From NCBI GenBank assembly GCA_032622095.1, contig CP136062.1, forward strand, positions 19,409,739 through 19,473,738: a stretch of 64,000 nt of DNA. Reading direction: 5' to 3'. Shown in pieces: positions 12,717-25,007 of the stretch. The stretch is from Siphonodentalium dalli. Its lineage: Eukaryota; Mollusca; Scaphopoda; Gadilida; Siphonodentaliidae. Under the pieces are notes generated by a model. That model was not told the DNA's origin. It worked only from the letters and a program-made list of their open reading frames with translations, and ran no database searches. Both the position numbers and the translations under genes were made by a program. Positions within the stretch are counted from its first letter, which is position 1; every line of letters begins with the position of its first letter.

Positions 12717-13440
12717 GTTTATAGCGAAATTCCAGTAAATTAGGCATGCACCTTGCCTATATGGACGGTTCAGACATAATTTGCTGAACTCCTTTTGTAA
12801 ATTTCGGTGTAAGCCGGTTGACTCGTTTGGTATCCTCTAGTTATTCAGTCTGTTCTGAACAAGTTCGTGGTAACTCATCACTTAATTGTGGTGCGTGTAC
12901 AGTCATCACTAATGAAAAAGCTACGATTCACAAGAAAACATACATTTTTTTTAAAAGCAGGGTTCAATATATTGGCGACCAAATGTGCTTTCTTTCAATA
13001 AACATAACATTAGTAACAATATTTTCGGTCCAAGCAGAATAAAAGCATGAAAATAGAAAATGTTCGTGGAATACACCAGTAAACACATCGTGGAAAATCC
13101 TCCGACTGACGACTTTTGGTCAGAATGTTTGAGCAAATAAATGTGAGTTTGGACACACATTAGGTATCAGCTTGTTTGAAAGATAGTGTAGCATATGCTC
13201 GTAGCTGCCAAAATACTATGTAATATATTGTGGCGTGCTGGGGGAGGGGTACCTATATAAATGTCCTAAATAGGTAAGGCCGAGCGGAAACCTGACATAA
13301 TATATACCCCAATGCCACCCGGGACATTATCTGTTTCCCAAATTACAAGTGGTAGCGTTATAGTTATTCTGAGGAAGTGCCATACCATGGACCACTGGTC
13401 AACTCATTACATAATTACCATATCATTAATATGCATAAGC
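12717..13440. other. Spacer, no gene recognised
   Basis: Apparently unique sequence after the 41-bp array. The open frames of about 70 codons at 12818-13042 (+) and 12951-13160 (-) overlap each other and show no motif. I do not call a gene. Confidence 0.45.
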
Positions 13441-13640
13441 CAGTTGGTAAGTATACCTGCATCTGTATCGGATTGGTAGCGGTAGCTGATACTGTGACCT
13501 TTGATCTCATTCAGGACATGACCTATATACCTATAGGATGGCTGGTAGGTAACTGTATACCCATGTCTGTAATAACTATGTATCAGATTGGTAGTGGTAG
13601 CTGGCACTGTGACCTCTGACCTCGTTCAGATAATGGTCTC
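13441..13640 (+). repeat. Degenerate two-copy tandem repeat, about 115 bp
   Basis: The phrase ATCGGATTGGTAGCGGTAGC with the following CTG..CTGTGACCT at about 13466-13510 recurs as CAGATTGGTAGTGGTAGCTG at about 13583-13625. Both copies lead into GACC...CTC.TTCAG. The repeat is too diverged to delimit precisely. Confidence 0.6.
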
Positions 13641-14262
13641 TACTCGTATTATGCTGGTCAACGCATATGGATTTGGGTGTTGTATTTATCATGCTCACAG
13701 TGTAAGCTATAATCTGGTCCACCAGTTGGTAACACTCATGTAATACCAGGTATATAGACAGCCCAGATGTACTACGTCCAGCTTACTCATGAATATTGAT
13801 GTCGTTATCCAGCCATGCAGTGTCGACGATCCGGTCGCTGTACCGCCCTATCCACTGCTCGTCAGATGTCTTTGTTGACACGTTACTCATCCATTCAGAG
13901 ATGTCAGATCTGGTCGTTGTACTTCACTGTCAGTCCAGCTAATAACATGCATACGAGCCTATCCTACCAGCTAACCTATATGCATAGTGTGCATGTGGGC
14001 TGACCTGTAACCTGGGCCTCAACCAAGTGTGGACATTTATGTGTCACCAGGCAGCACTGGAAATGGTTTCACCTGGGATGGGCGTAATACCAAGCATCGG
14101 CAAAGCAATCGACCAAGTGGTGATGAGTAGTTGTATGGTTGGTTTCTGTCTTGATATGCACTGTACCAGGTCTGCATTTGGATTCGGATTGTCTAATTAT
14201 TACATCTGCCATGGTTAGACCGACGTGGTCTGTGAGTGAAGCTGTACTGTCCATAATCCAGG
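13641..14262. other. Complex repetitive spacer
   Basis: It contains, inverted at about 13826-13862, the 34-bp motif centred on GATAGGGCGGTACAGCGACC that is repeated six times at 17018-17480. This links the segment to the repeat block further right. I recognise no gene. The open frames at 14027-14290 on both strands overlap each other and lack motifs. Confidence 0.5.
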
Positions 14263-14480
14263 TGATGCATCTCTGCCTATCCTCGTGCATCTAAACCTGG
14301 CTGATTCTGACTAAGCTGTGATGCATATGTCTGTCCTCGTACATCTAAACCTGGCTCTGATTCTTACTGAGCGGGGTGCATCTGTCTGTCCTCGTGCATC
14401 TAAACCTGGCTCTGATTCTGACTGAGCGGGATGCATCTGTCTGTCCTCGTGCATCTAAACCATGCTCCGATTCTGACTTA
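14263..14480 (+). repeat. Tandem repeat, about 60-bp unit, about 4 copies
   Basis: Units contain GATGCATCTGTCTGTCCTCG, TGCATCTAAACC and TGGCTCTGATTCTGACTGAG. The third and fourth copies are the best preserved. Confidence 0.85.
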
Positions 14481-14799
14481 CCCCCTGGATGGATAGCATG
14501 ACTAGAGTACCACTATTCCTCACAGGCTAACGCAAGAACTAACATATACTACAAATGTACTACAAGAGTACTAAGAATAAGAGTAAAGAATGACTTCGAC
14601 TGAAGTTTGAACTGCGGAGAAATTTACCAAGTGGAAAAGTGCATGAATTGTGCGTTGAAATTACCTAAACGGAAAGTGCAATCACCAAGCTTGCTAGCTG
14701 TGCGTTCTCTATAATAGTAGCCAGACATGATATTCTTCTGTCGCCAGGATGCGTATGGAAATACGGCTGATATACTCTTGGAATTGAGCTCGATTGTAA
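14481..14799. other. Spacer
   Basis: About 320 bp of unremarkable sequence before the first copy of the 384-bp direct repeat. Nothing is recognised. Confidence 0.5.
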
Positions 14800-15183
14800 T
14801 GAAAGTCGTTGGAATTCCCTTACATCTTTGTTGACAAAGTGACGTAAGTTGCTATGCCGAGAGAGAAAGTTGAAAGCCAGCGACGTTGGCGGTTGGATGG
14901 TATTTATACCCAGCCAATCGGAAACAAGACCGTTAAAAATAGCATAGCAACGTACATCACGCGCACGTAGGATTTCCCGTAATATTTACAATTATGAAAG
15001 TTACAGATCAGCAAAGCGATCTGTGAAATAAAACTGTTCAAAATGATGAAATAGTACGAATACGAAGAATCGATTTACGATATAAATCGCGATGAACATT
15101 AGGAAAGTAAAATTACGTAAAATAGGGCGAACATAGAACTTAATTAGAAAGATTTTACAATTAGTTAACCAATTCACGCTACA
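14800..15183 (+). repeat. 384-bp direct repeat, copy 1 (possible LTR)
   Basis: It matches 17606-17990 in the same orientation with only a handful of differences. Both copies begin TGAAAGTCGTTGGAATTCCC and end TCACGCTACA, that is TG...CA, the usual LTR boundary. However, no primer-binding site, polypurine tract, coding region or matching 4-6 bp target duplication is visible. It could be an LTR pair of a non-autonomous element, or just a dispersed repeat present twice. Confidence 0.8.
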
Positions 15184-16667
15184 ACCCCAAACCCCCCACC
15201 CCCCCCCCCCCCCCCCGGCAGAAAATGTGTTCGCCCGAACACGAAATAAATATTTAAATATTAAATTTAAAATGTTTCTAAACCGTATGAATAAAAAAAT
15301 GACAAAGACACCTACTTCCATTCACACACAACTCATACTCACGCCTTTCATTCCCAAAAATAAAGTTGCAACATATATCGCGTTATCTTCTGTCTTCATA
15401 AGGTCCCTTGCCTGGGGTTCTGGAGGACCTTACAAATCTCATCCATATTTCTCCTTATGGTATGTATATCGATCCTAATTCTCGCGGAAGCTCATGCCTG
15501 GGGATCTGGTGAGCATCCATTCTTCATCTGTGGGATCTGTGTTCACTTGAGACTCATGCCTAGGGATATGTTGAGTCTCGATTCTTCATCTTTGAGCACA
15601 AGTATGAGTGATCACATTTTATGAGTGAGTGATCAAATCTGCGTGTGTATTAACATGTACACTATCACCAGTAAACAGTCCATATCATTATCGAGCGTTA
15701 TCTTTATGCCGATTGTATAGCTTGCGTGTGTGTATTGGTGACATCTGAACACACAGCAATGAGACAGTCATTCAAAGTAAAGTTACCAGGGTCTTTCTGT
15801 TTGCCAAGAGCAGCATACATCACAACAGAACGTCATCGGTGGCCAGCGTGTCAGACTGACCTGCTTGAAGTACACTGTCGAGGCTATCACATCGTTGCTG
15901 CACAGTAGGCCTCCTGTCGCAGTAACTTCATGGTAACGTCTAGCATCATCTACCATACCGTGGAGTTTGGCGGATCAACTACACCAAGCCATCTCATCGT
16001 CTGGTGTCCATCTGTACATCTCATCTGACCATCGCCTGTGAAGATAGAATGTAGCGAACATTCAAATGGACTGTCGCTTCGGACATCGAATATTGCATGC
16101 ATATCATCAAGTATATCATATTTTAGCTTGCATGGTCCAGGCATGGCAATAACCTCATGGAACTTTATAAGTCGACTCCCTCCCAATTATGGGGCTATAC
16201 TGATAAGTGATCTGGGATGGGACAGTACTATTTGACGAACATCAATTCCCCAAGTCAACAAACTATGGAATGGATTGACATCTGACCATATATATACACG
16301 ACATGTAACATCTGGACTTAGACTGTGACCAATCAAATGTGGAAATCTGCATCACCCTTTGATCAACGTATCTGAACTACGACTGGAAGCTCGTCATCTT
16401 CTAAATAGTTTAAAACATCTTGTCTTTACATGGAAATAGCACACATCACGAAATACTCTGAGACACCATGCACCATATATGGAAAATCATCACAATTAGT
16501 AAAAGTAAATTGCATCGACATCTAGATTGCTCGCACCCAAGTCAAAATAACGACGAATACAATCTCACACTGTTCAAGTGGACCACTGAAGCATCAATTG
16601 TGGTTCGGCAAAGGATCTCTATCATCCCGAAACTTGAGGAGCTTCTTGTCTCTCCGATGTATTTCTA
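15184..16667. other. Spacer inside the direct-repeat pair
   Basis: It begins with a C tract at about 15188-15217. The rest contains no recognised gene, no retroviral-type gag or pol similarity, and no clear repeat apart from GAGACTCATGCCT/GAAGCTCATGCCT doublets at about 15485-15600. If 14800-15183 and 17606-17990 are LTRs, this would be internal non-coding sequence. Confidence 0.45.
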
Positions 16668-17608
16668 TTTTCAACTGCTCTCGCATCTGACAGTTTCACG
16701 GTAACCCCCGTGTGGCATAATGTACACCTGGAAACTATACTGTCTGTAGAGGTCTGTTTGTAGAGAGGGTCGGCTAGAGGGCATCTGACCTTGCAATGAG
16801 CACCTCGTAATTTACTGGATGTCCTTTCGACATCAAAGGGGGTTATCCATACCCGAACTAGACAGGTATACGCGCTTACTCTCTGCTAGAATAATGACTT
16901 CTCAAAAAGTCTGAAAGGCAAAGACCATATTCCTATACCGTCAGCATATATGAACAATGGACCCAGGAATTTTGTGCTCATTATATAAATTCTCCCAGCC
17001 ATGGCATTCGTAACAGCGGATAGGGCAGTTCAGCGACTGATTCGTCAACACTGTCTAATAGGCGTCTGACATCACAATGGATAGGGCGGTACAGCGACCG
17101 AATCGTCAACGGTGTATGGAAACAACGACACCAACATGTAGCAATGGATAGGGCGGCACATCGACCGGTTCGTCGACATTGCTATAACTCTCATGGCACC
17201 ATGACATTCGTAACAGATTCGTAAGACCATATTCCTATACCGTCAGCATATATGAACAATGGACCCAGGAATATTGTGCTCATTATATAAATTCTCCCAG
17301 CCATGGCATTCGTAACAGCGGATAGGGCAGTTCAGCGACTGATTCGTCAACACTGTATAATAGGCGTCTGACATGACAATGGATAGGGCGGTACAACGAC
17401 CGAATCGTCAACATTGTATGGCAACAGAGACACCAACGTGTAGCAATGGATAGGGCGACACAGCGACCGGATAGTTGACATTGCTATAGATGTCATGGCA
17501 CAGGCACCCGCATCATCCTGCTAGCTAGGCAAACCTCTCTGTAGTTTCCAGGTGCACATTATACCACACAGTGGTTGCCGTGGAACTGTCGGATGCGAGA
17601 GCAGTTGA
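16668..17608. mobile_element. Element bounded by about 75-bp inverted repeats, with internal tandem copies
   Basis: The left end (about 16668-16745, starting TTTCAACTGCTCTCGCATCT) is matched in reverse complement by about 17529-17608. Inside, about 285 bp is present twice in tandem (16921-17205 and 17223-17505, offset about 302), starting AGACCATATTCCTATACCGT. Each copy carries three versions of a 34-bp motif with GATAGGGCGGTACAGCGACC and a TCGTCAAC end. No coding region is seen. The right end abuts the second 384-bp direct repeat. Confidence 0.7.
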
Positions 17609-17990
17609 AAGTCGTTGGAATTCCCTTGCATCGTTGTTGACAAAGTGACGTAAGTTGCTATGCCGAGAGAGAAAGTTGAAAGCCAGCGACGTTAGCGGTT
17701 GGACGGTATTTATACCCAGCCAACCGGAAACAAGGCCGTTAAAAATAGCATAGCAACGTACATCACGCGGAACGTAGGATTTCCCGTAATATTTACAATT
17801 ATGAAAGTTACAGATCAGCAAAGCGATCTGTGAAATAAAACTGATCAAAATGATGAAATAGTACGAATACGACGAATCGATTTACGATATAAATCGCGAT
17901 GAACATTAGGAAAGTAAAATTACGTAAAATAGGGCGAACATGGAACTTAATTAGAAAGATTTTACAATTAGTTAACCCTCTCACGCTACA
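17606..17990 (+). repeat. 384-bp direct repeat, copy 2 (possible LTR)
   Basis: Second copy of 14800-15183, with the same TG...CA boundaries. The sequences flanking the outer edges of the pair (TGTAA before copy 1, AAATC after copy 2) do not match, so there is no target-site duplication at 5 bp. Confidence 0.8.
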
Positions 17991-18609
17991 AAATCATTAT
18001 CCTATAGTATATTACCTTTTTCTTCATTTCTCGATGTGTTTTCTGTCGCCTCCGCCATTTTCGAAACCACGTGATTCCCCACCGTGTAACAGGATAACTC
18101 AATCGCTCCTTCATTAACAGCATTTAAAGTAATATAATGCTAATTGCGTTGCTTATTGTGTAGGGTCATGATTAATCATTCTCCTGGACAAAATATATGT
18201 AAAATACAATAATTTAGTTAAATTTTGGATTATCGCTCTTTTATCAAATTCACAAAACGGTAATGGCCATATACCACTATAATAATGGAATACCACTATA
18301 ATAGTGGAATTCAGGATGTGCCTGACCTGATTAAGGCAGTTATTGCTCAAATTCAGAGCTCCTGTGGCGACGCTATGCATTGATCGTTGGGCGATAACGC
18401 AGTTCGACACAACATGTATCGGGACAGGAAGGTTGAATACCACCGAAATTGCAGAATGATCATTTAACTCTCAAAATATGTATGTTAACTAGGCGAGACA
18501 CGTATAGAGGACATCTAGTGTTTTTTAGTGTATACCGAAAATAGTCCCATGAACCAGACAGAGACATATTTTTATGTCTGCGAGCGGCCTAATTGTTATA
18601 TAGACTCTT
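17991..18609. other. Spacer, no gene recognised
   Basis: AT-rich sequence. About 18272-18308 contains a small direct repeat (ATACCACTATAATAATGGA and ATACCACTATAATAGTGGA). The 96-codon minus-strand frame at 18153-18443 shows no motif. Confidence 0.45.
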
Positions 18610-19075
18610 AAAACAATAGGTACTTTGGAGTACCTACGTAGGTATTAAGCTTTGTCCCAGGGGGAGTACCTAATTGTTGGTACTCTAGAGTACCTACCAA
18701 ATATTTAGGTATTCTGGCGTACCTATATATAGGTTCCCTGGAGTACCTATATATTTAGGTTATGTGGAGTACCAATATTTAGGTTCTCTGGAGTACCTAT
18801 ATTTATGTTCTGTGGAGTACCTATCCGTGCATTATGCATATAATACCCACCCCATCTTTATGTCACCAATGTCATGACGCACACGATATGAAGTGCCAAG
18901 AAATACACGCACACACGCTTTCTTGCCACGTCCATTATATTATCTGAAGTACCAAATAGCAAGACAGGTACTCTGAAGTATTCAGGTACTATGCATAGTA
19001 CCTATCAATTTGGTACTTCAGAGAACCAAACATATAGGTACTATGTGGAGAACCTGCCCAGATACCATGCACTCG
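18610..19075. repeat. GGTACT/AGTACC-rich repeat block with both orientations
   Basis: About 18610-18830 is a degenerate tandem array with steps such as GGAGTACCTATATTTAGG spaced about 25 bp apart. After about 110 bp of other sequence, 18945-19060 carries the same words in the opposite orientation (GGTACTCTGAAGTATTCAGG). The whole block can fold back on itself. Confidence 0.75.
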
Positions 19076-19453
19076 AAATTACGAAAAAATGGCCGATGGC
19101 AAATTAACAATGTGGCATGTTAGATTCCAAATGATGCTACGGCGTTTAAACATCGAATTAAGTACAAAACAACTATCGTGGTTCTTCGAGATCATATTAT
19201 CAGTAACATGGACTCCCTTGCATAGTGCAAAATGAAATAATCCGAATTATACATGTACATGTATTACTTTTATTAGTATAGAACCTTGATCGTGTTTTTG
19301 TACTTAATTCAAGCTTTAATATCTCGATTTCAGGATTTGCCTGAACCTGTCCCTGCATGTGGAGTAAAATTTGTCTCAATGTCTAAAATAATCGGCAAAA
19401 TTTCTCAATTTGTGTGCAATAATATTAAAGTAAACATTATAAATCAGACATCA
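19076..19453. other. Spacer
   Basis: AT-rich and unique by eye. Nothing is recognised. Confidence 0.45.
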
Positions 19454-20870
19454 TAAACAGGTCTGGATGAACCACAAATCGATCTACAAGTATAATAGCA
19501 TGGTCGGGTTAAAATAGACTGATCGGTCTTTCACAGCCAACATGCATGTGGGACACGGGTAGCAAACCACTACTTAAAACCATATTAATTCTGATCTCTT
19601 CTGCAGGACACCATATAATTATTTACTGAGAATTTTCAAAATTAAAACAACTTTGCGATAAATCACAAAACAACTTTGCGAAAAATCACAAACACCTTTA
19701 CGATAACTCGCAAACGTTTTCGATAAATCTCAAACATCTTTACGATAACTCTCAATTAACTACTTGGTGATTATACTTATGTTTCAGATTTATCAAAATA
19801 GCCTGGTCATGTTAAAATAGACTGATCGTTCTTTCACAGCATGAAACTGGGATAAGGGGAGTCACTCTAAACCTTTCTATTATTATCTATCAACCAATAC
19901 TTATAAAACATTAATTCTGATTTCTTTTGCAAGACACCAAATAATTATTTACTGAGAATATTCAAAGTTAAAACAACTTTGCGATAAAGCGAAAACGTAT
20001 TTCTGATAAATCTGTATACATGTATGGCGACTTATCACAAAGGTTTGCGATTAATTGCAATGATTTGTGATTTTTCGCAGACATATTGTTATACGTGGGC
20101 ACCAATGGGATTGAACAGGTATGGGTGAACCACTTATCGATCTATAATAGACTAAAATAGACCGATCGGTCTTTTACAGCCAGCATGCATCTGGTATAAG
20201 GGGGGAGTCACTCTAAACTGTTTTATTGTTATCGTTCAACCAATACTTAAACAAAATTAATTCTGATTTCTTTGGCAAGACACCAAATTATTATTTACTG
20301 AGAATATTGAAAATAAACATACATGTATACAGATATTCAAACAAATTAACCTACTCAAATTGTCAAGAAATTTAGAGTTCCCTCTCTTACAATATAAATA
20401 ATAATAATGCATATCATTGATATGGCGCTTAATCCCTGGTGTAGCTCTAAGCGCTTACATTATTACCCCAGCTGTTTTTTATGAGTAATGCCGAGTCTTG
20501 TGCCGGCTGCCATTTTACAGGCGCTTCACTAGAGCGGCTTACGGATACCCAACAACCAGGTACCTATTTCTCGTCTAGGTACGACGAAGCGAGCACAGTA
20601 CAAGTGACCTTGCCCAAGGGTCAGAACCTGGCGCGAGATTTGAAACAGCGTGTGGCTATATATAGCACACACACAGCTCAATTCGGCCAAGCCACTGTTG
20701 TGGAGACAACAGTCCACCGAGCGAGGCGCGAACTCACGCCGGTGCATTAACACCATTACAAGTCCGACACTCTACAGTGAGCACTGTGCCAGGAAGACCG
20801 ATCGGTCTATTTTAGCCCGATCAGGCTGTTATAGTTAATCTGTCGTTCACTCAGACCTGTCTTTATACCA
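19454..20870. mobile_element. Element with about 75-bp inverted ends and three internal 330-bp copies
   Basis: The left end, about 19454-19532 (AACAGGTCTGGATGAACCAC through AAAATAGACTGATCGGTCTT), is matched in reverse complement by about 20797-20870. The left motif is itself repeated about every 330 bp (near 19500, 19810 and 20150), each time followed by a CACCA.ATAATTATTTACTGAGAAT block. Stretches of CTTTGCGATAAATC repeats sit between the first two copies. A separate dispersed repeat (20406-20757) is embedded near the right end. No transposase is seen. Confidence 0.7.
20406..20757 (+). repeat. Dispersed repeat with CTTGCCCAAGG core
   Basis: The segment has the order ATGGCGCTTAATCC, CTAAGCGCTTACATTATTAC, a TACCTATTTCTCGTC block, AGTGACCTTGCCCAAGGGTC and GCGCGAACTCACGCCGGTGC. 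I recognise this succession as a type of dispersed repeat seen in several marine invertebrate genomes. That is recollection. Open frames on both strands across it follow from its moderate GC content and are not called as genes. Confidence 0.55.
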
Positions 20871-20977
20871 TAATAAATATCGCGTAAATAGTATGTAATT
20901 GTTGTAGTTCATACGCTGCATTATGTCAACAAAGCCTAATTTTTTTCGAGAACCTGTTGTAAAGTATGTAATAGCGC

Positions 20978-21171
20978 GCGATAAGCAAAATACTCAACAA
21001 TGGGGAGACCACACTGATAAACTTTGGTTAATTAAAACTGGCACCATGTTGTTTGCAAAACACTCTTATAGTGCTCACTAGTCCTCGCCACAAGATTTTG
21101 GTGTTGGATGGGTCACCGGAATCACTCTCCCAAAAAAAATTGCCACGGTGTTGAGTGTTTTGCTTATCGTA
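20978..21171. mobile_element. Small terminal-inverted-repeat element (194 bp)
   Basis: The left end CGATAAGCAAAATACTCAAC (about 20979-21000) and the reverse complement of the right end, CGATAAGCAAAACACTCAAC (21148-21170), form an inverted repeat of about 22 bp with one or two mismatches. The right half has a second copy, inverted, at about 60677-60770, including the GTGACCCAT.CAACAC block, which supports a mobile origin. It has no coding capacity. Confidence 0.78.
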
Positions 21172-22487
21172 CACTTCCGGTGTGCTGTATCGGTATATGC
21201 ACAAACAAACAAAGCTCACACAAAGAGAGTTTAATGTATTTAATATATGATCCAGTTTGGTAAAGCCATAGTGAATAAATTATTCTCCATTCGCAGCTAT
21301 GCGTCATCGAGTCAATGCCATTGCCTGATCACCAGAGCCATATAATGTAGAATTTCAAGAATATGGTTTCCAATTATGGAAGAGATTATTCCCTAGCAGA
21401 GCGGAGATGGCCGAATCGTTCAGAATGATAGCTACACATGTTTTGATAAGAACATGATGCATCTGGACATTGGGATGGTCTACATGTATGTATACAGCCA
21501 AGCTCTAATTTACCCCATCCTTAATCAAATTGACCCCCCCCCCCCCCTTAACGACATTGACCACCGATATTACCGCGTTGTTGATGCTATTAACCATGAT
21601 AAATCCTACCACGGCCGACCTTCATACCTGTTTAAAGTGAGCAAAATAATCACCACATAGTGTATATTCCTGGCATGGCTTGACCAACTTCGAATGTTGA
21701 TTACACCGTAAACAAATTATTAATTGAAATATTGTTTTGTGTATAGTTAACATGGTGCATGGCGCTCATGAAAAGCTCAGTACAGTGGTCGTAAAATATT
21801 ATTAATAGTACTGTAGAAAAATTACCTGCGGTTGCCATCAACGCCCTACAACCTTGTTAAAGGGGACGATTAATTAGAGCATAGCTGTAGTACGTTACTA
21901 AAAGCTTGTGATGGATTTAGTGATAATGTGTGTCCCAGAATTGGATCCGTATCTCCGAGATTATCCGTCATTCCATAAATATATCACAACAATATCACAG
22001 CGTCACCGGCGTTTCGATCAAAAGAATAGAAGACTCCGTAACTGGGCGATATGTCATGGCGACATGGTTCTCAAATCACGTTTCGATGAAAATTGAAGAA
22101 TATGATCCATCGTCCATTGTACAGGTAATTGTACGTTGTAGCCAACAAACTTGTCACTGACTCATAAGTCATGACTGATCTGTGACGTCATAATTCCGAC
22201 TAATTTCTACATAATTGTATGTTCCGCCTCCAGTAAGAAACCACGTTGTTGATTCGTCAGAGAGCCGCGCAACATATCCTATGTTTACGTCTCAAGCCGT
22301 CAACATAAGGGAAACCAAGACAACTCTTTCATCGTCTCTCGCTGGCCTGCTTTTTTCATGACGTAATTTACGTTGAATAACGTTATGGCGAGACCGATAG
22401 GAGATTTTTACATTTTCTGGTGATCATTCTTCGGAATAAATGTTAAATTTCTAAGATAAATAATGACCAGGACTGTCGGCAGAACAT
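21172..22487. other. Spacer, no gene recognised
   Basis: Mostly unique AT-rich sequence. There is a C run at about 21534-21547. The overlapping plus-strand frames at 21908-22160 use different registers and show no motif. Confidence 0.45.
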
Positions 22488-22636
22488 ATACGTTATTGTG
22501 GTGGATTGACGGTAACATGGTGTGACATTGTCGGCTTGGAGCGTATGTTCAACCTCGTCGGTTCGCGACTTGGTTGAATATAAACTCCAAGCCGTCAATG
22601 TCACACCATATTAACGTAAATCCACCACAATAACTT
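22488..22636. repeat. Long imperfect hairpin, arms about 50-55 bp
   Basis: The left arm, about 22493-22545 (TTATTGTGGTGGATTGACGG through CGGCTTGGAG), pairs with the right arm, about 22586-22635 (CTCCAAGCCGTCAATGTCAC through ACCACAATAA). The loop is about 40 bp. It may be a folded miniature element. A related word, CTCAAGCCGTCAACATAAGG, is at about 22292. Confidence 0.85.
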
Positions 22637-25007
22637 ATAATGTCTCGTAATCCTAGTCACCAGTGGTTGACTCTTTTGACTTAATTGGGCGGTTTTTAAT
22701 TTTGTGAAACTTAAGTATCTGTCTTTTGAAATTCACAATACTGTCGTGCATGTCCAGTGTAACCCCACTGCACTCAGCATTACTTACTTTACACAGTCTG
22801 TTGCTGTAAATTTGGTCTGTCTCAAATCACTGAAAATTGCTGCTGTTTTACAGAGGAAAATATCAATGATTATCCCCCGTTAATTTTCGGAGGTTATAAC
22901 ATCTTGTCCCTTCCGTATACAAACATAATCCAGACAGTGCCAACAATATTCCAGGTTATTAAGAAGAAAGATAGGTCCGATTTCACACAAAAAAAATATA
23001 TTGATAAATTTCCGAGAAAGTTCACTTCCGTATATTCTTAAATACCTCCAGTCAAAGTATACAACGTACCTAATTGGGCACACGCTATAGCATGTAAGCT
23101 GAGGCCAAACGATTCCAACATAAAATGTTTAAGTCTGCTATTAGTTTGTTTTTTCTCCATTTTTATTCAATCGCCTCAAGTGGCCGGACGCCGCCATGTT
23201 TCGTGGAATGGTATCGTGCATCACATGGGCCACCATTTGGTTTCGAGATAGGTTAGTACCTAATGTTTGTGGGTATTACATCAATATATAGAACCTAATT
23301 CTTCTCGGTGCCTATTGCTTTGAAACTAAAAGACGTATATGTACTCTGAAGGACCTATACGGATTGTTATATCTAAGAGTGTACATACATAAATGTACTG
23401 TATATAGATATTTGTCTTGGTCACGAATTATATAAATGTTGGTATCCACTCAAAGACAATATAATTTCATTTATTATATGCGTTTCCACAGATATTCACC
23501 ATTTACAACAAGTTTATCATAACAAAACCTTCAATCGATGCAACCACGCTGACAGCTGATATCTGAATATAGACACTGCCCACCGCAGAGAGAAATAGTT
23601 CCCATTATTAATCCATTGATGTCCTCATATGTCAAATTTCAACACAAACTAAGTGTTATCGTGATATACATTTTTTATAATTAATCTACGGTTAACAATA
23701 AATATCGAGTCACGAGGATTTTGAAATATTCCCGCCGCGCATTTCACTGAACATCTTGTGGAGTAAAATGTCTAAGCAACACGTTGAGTGATAAGTTGTT
23801 GAGCAGTTTGTAGTCAGCGGTTGAGTAACGAGTACTCAAAAATGACAAATCAGGAATCTGTGGCAAGATGTGTACTCGTCAGAAAAGCCTGGGCAATCAT
23901 GAGAGAATCCACACCAGAACACGACTTTACGCTTGTCATATATACACTCTAAATCGTGTTGGGTAAAATTGTATCCAACACAATGGTGCATTATTATGGC
24001 ACCACGCGAACGTTGGTTAAATGTTAGCCAATGTTGGGCAATGTTTTTACTCAACGTTCGCAGGGTAACAATTTACCGCTCGGGTAAATCGCAGAAGGGA
24101 AATTAATAACGAACCACAGGCGGACGCTTTGGGTCGTATATAGACTATATATCTGATTTTGTGACGTCACCAATTATTACCTAACACGACGCTGTTGTTT
24201 TGAATTTATGCGAGCATTTTTGTTGCACAGTAGATCGGTGGGCGTAAAGCATTAATGTCGTAATCGGAAAATATTTGTTACTGTGCATGTCTATCGATTA
24301 CAGGTATTCCAAAATAAGGGGAGTTGCTATCGGAATTATGAACAATTAAATTATTTATTTATATAAACAGTTATTATCAATAAATATGTTCATATTAGAT
24401 CAATTTCCTATGTTTCTTAGCAGAACATCAGTTACGACGTCATGGCGTCATTTGTTTTGGCGGGCCAGAATCCAGACATGGAGTATCCAGACAAATGTTT
24501 CGCTTTCGTTTACGTTCCCTGGCCTCTCTAACGAGACCTATTTAGTATATATTAGTTTACGCAGGCACGCTTCAATCATGGGGTATTGATAATACGGTCT
24601 ACCAGATCCGTGTCCGTGTGAACCCTCGTTTCTAGTTATGAATCTCGGATTTCGGTGAGCCCTTGTGTCCGGGGTGTAATTAATAATAATCACACAACGA
24701 AGTAAGGCCTAAGTGAATCTTATTTGATGGGAAAAGATATCAATGAACTTATTTTTATAACATTAAAAAAGCCACATATTTACCCTTATGTGTGTGATTT
24801 AGCTGTGGTTCGTTAATTACGCTAACGTATTGTCATATTATTGCGTTGATTAAAACTTGTACTCAGCTCGTCAACGTTGCTTGGTGATGAACTTACATAA
24901 CGGTGGAGTAAATCATTTTAGTCCACGAGGTTTTCAGTGTATAATTTTCGACTCTGAATGCAACACGTTGGAAGTTGTCGAACCAAAGGTGGAGTTCAGT
25001 CTGTATT
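22637..25007. other. Long spacer, no gene recognised
   Basis: About 2.4 kb of AT-rich sequence with no recognisable gene. The only structure I see is a short fold-back at about 24005-24062 (GCGAACGTTGG ... CAACGTTCGC). The open frames of 60-72 codons have no recognisable features. Confidence 0.5.

Noticed and set aside
14800-17990. Full LTR retrotransposon
   Set aside because: No gag or pol similarity, no primer-binding site or polypurine tract, and no matching target duplication. It is kept only as a possible non-autonomous element.
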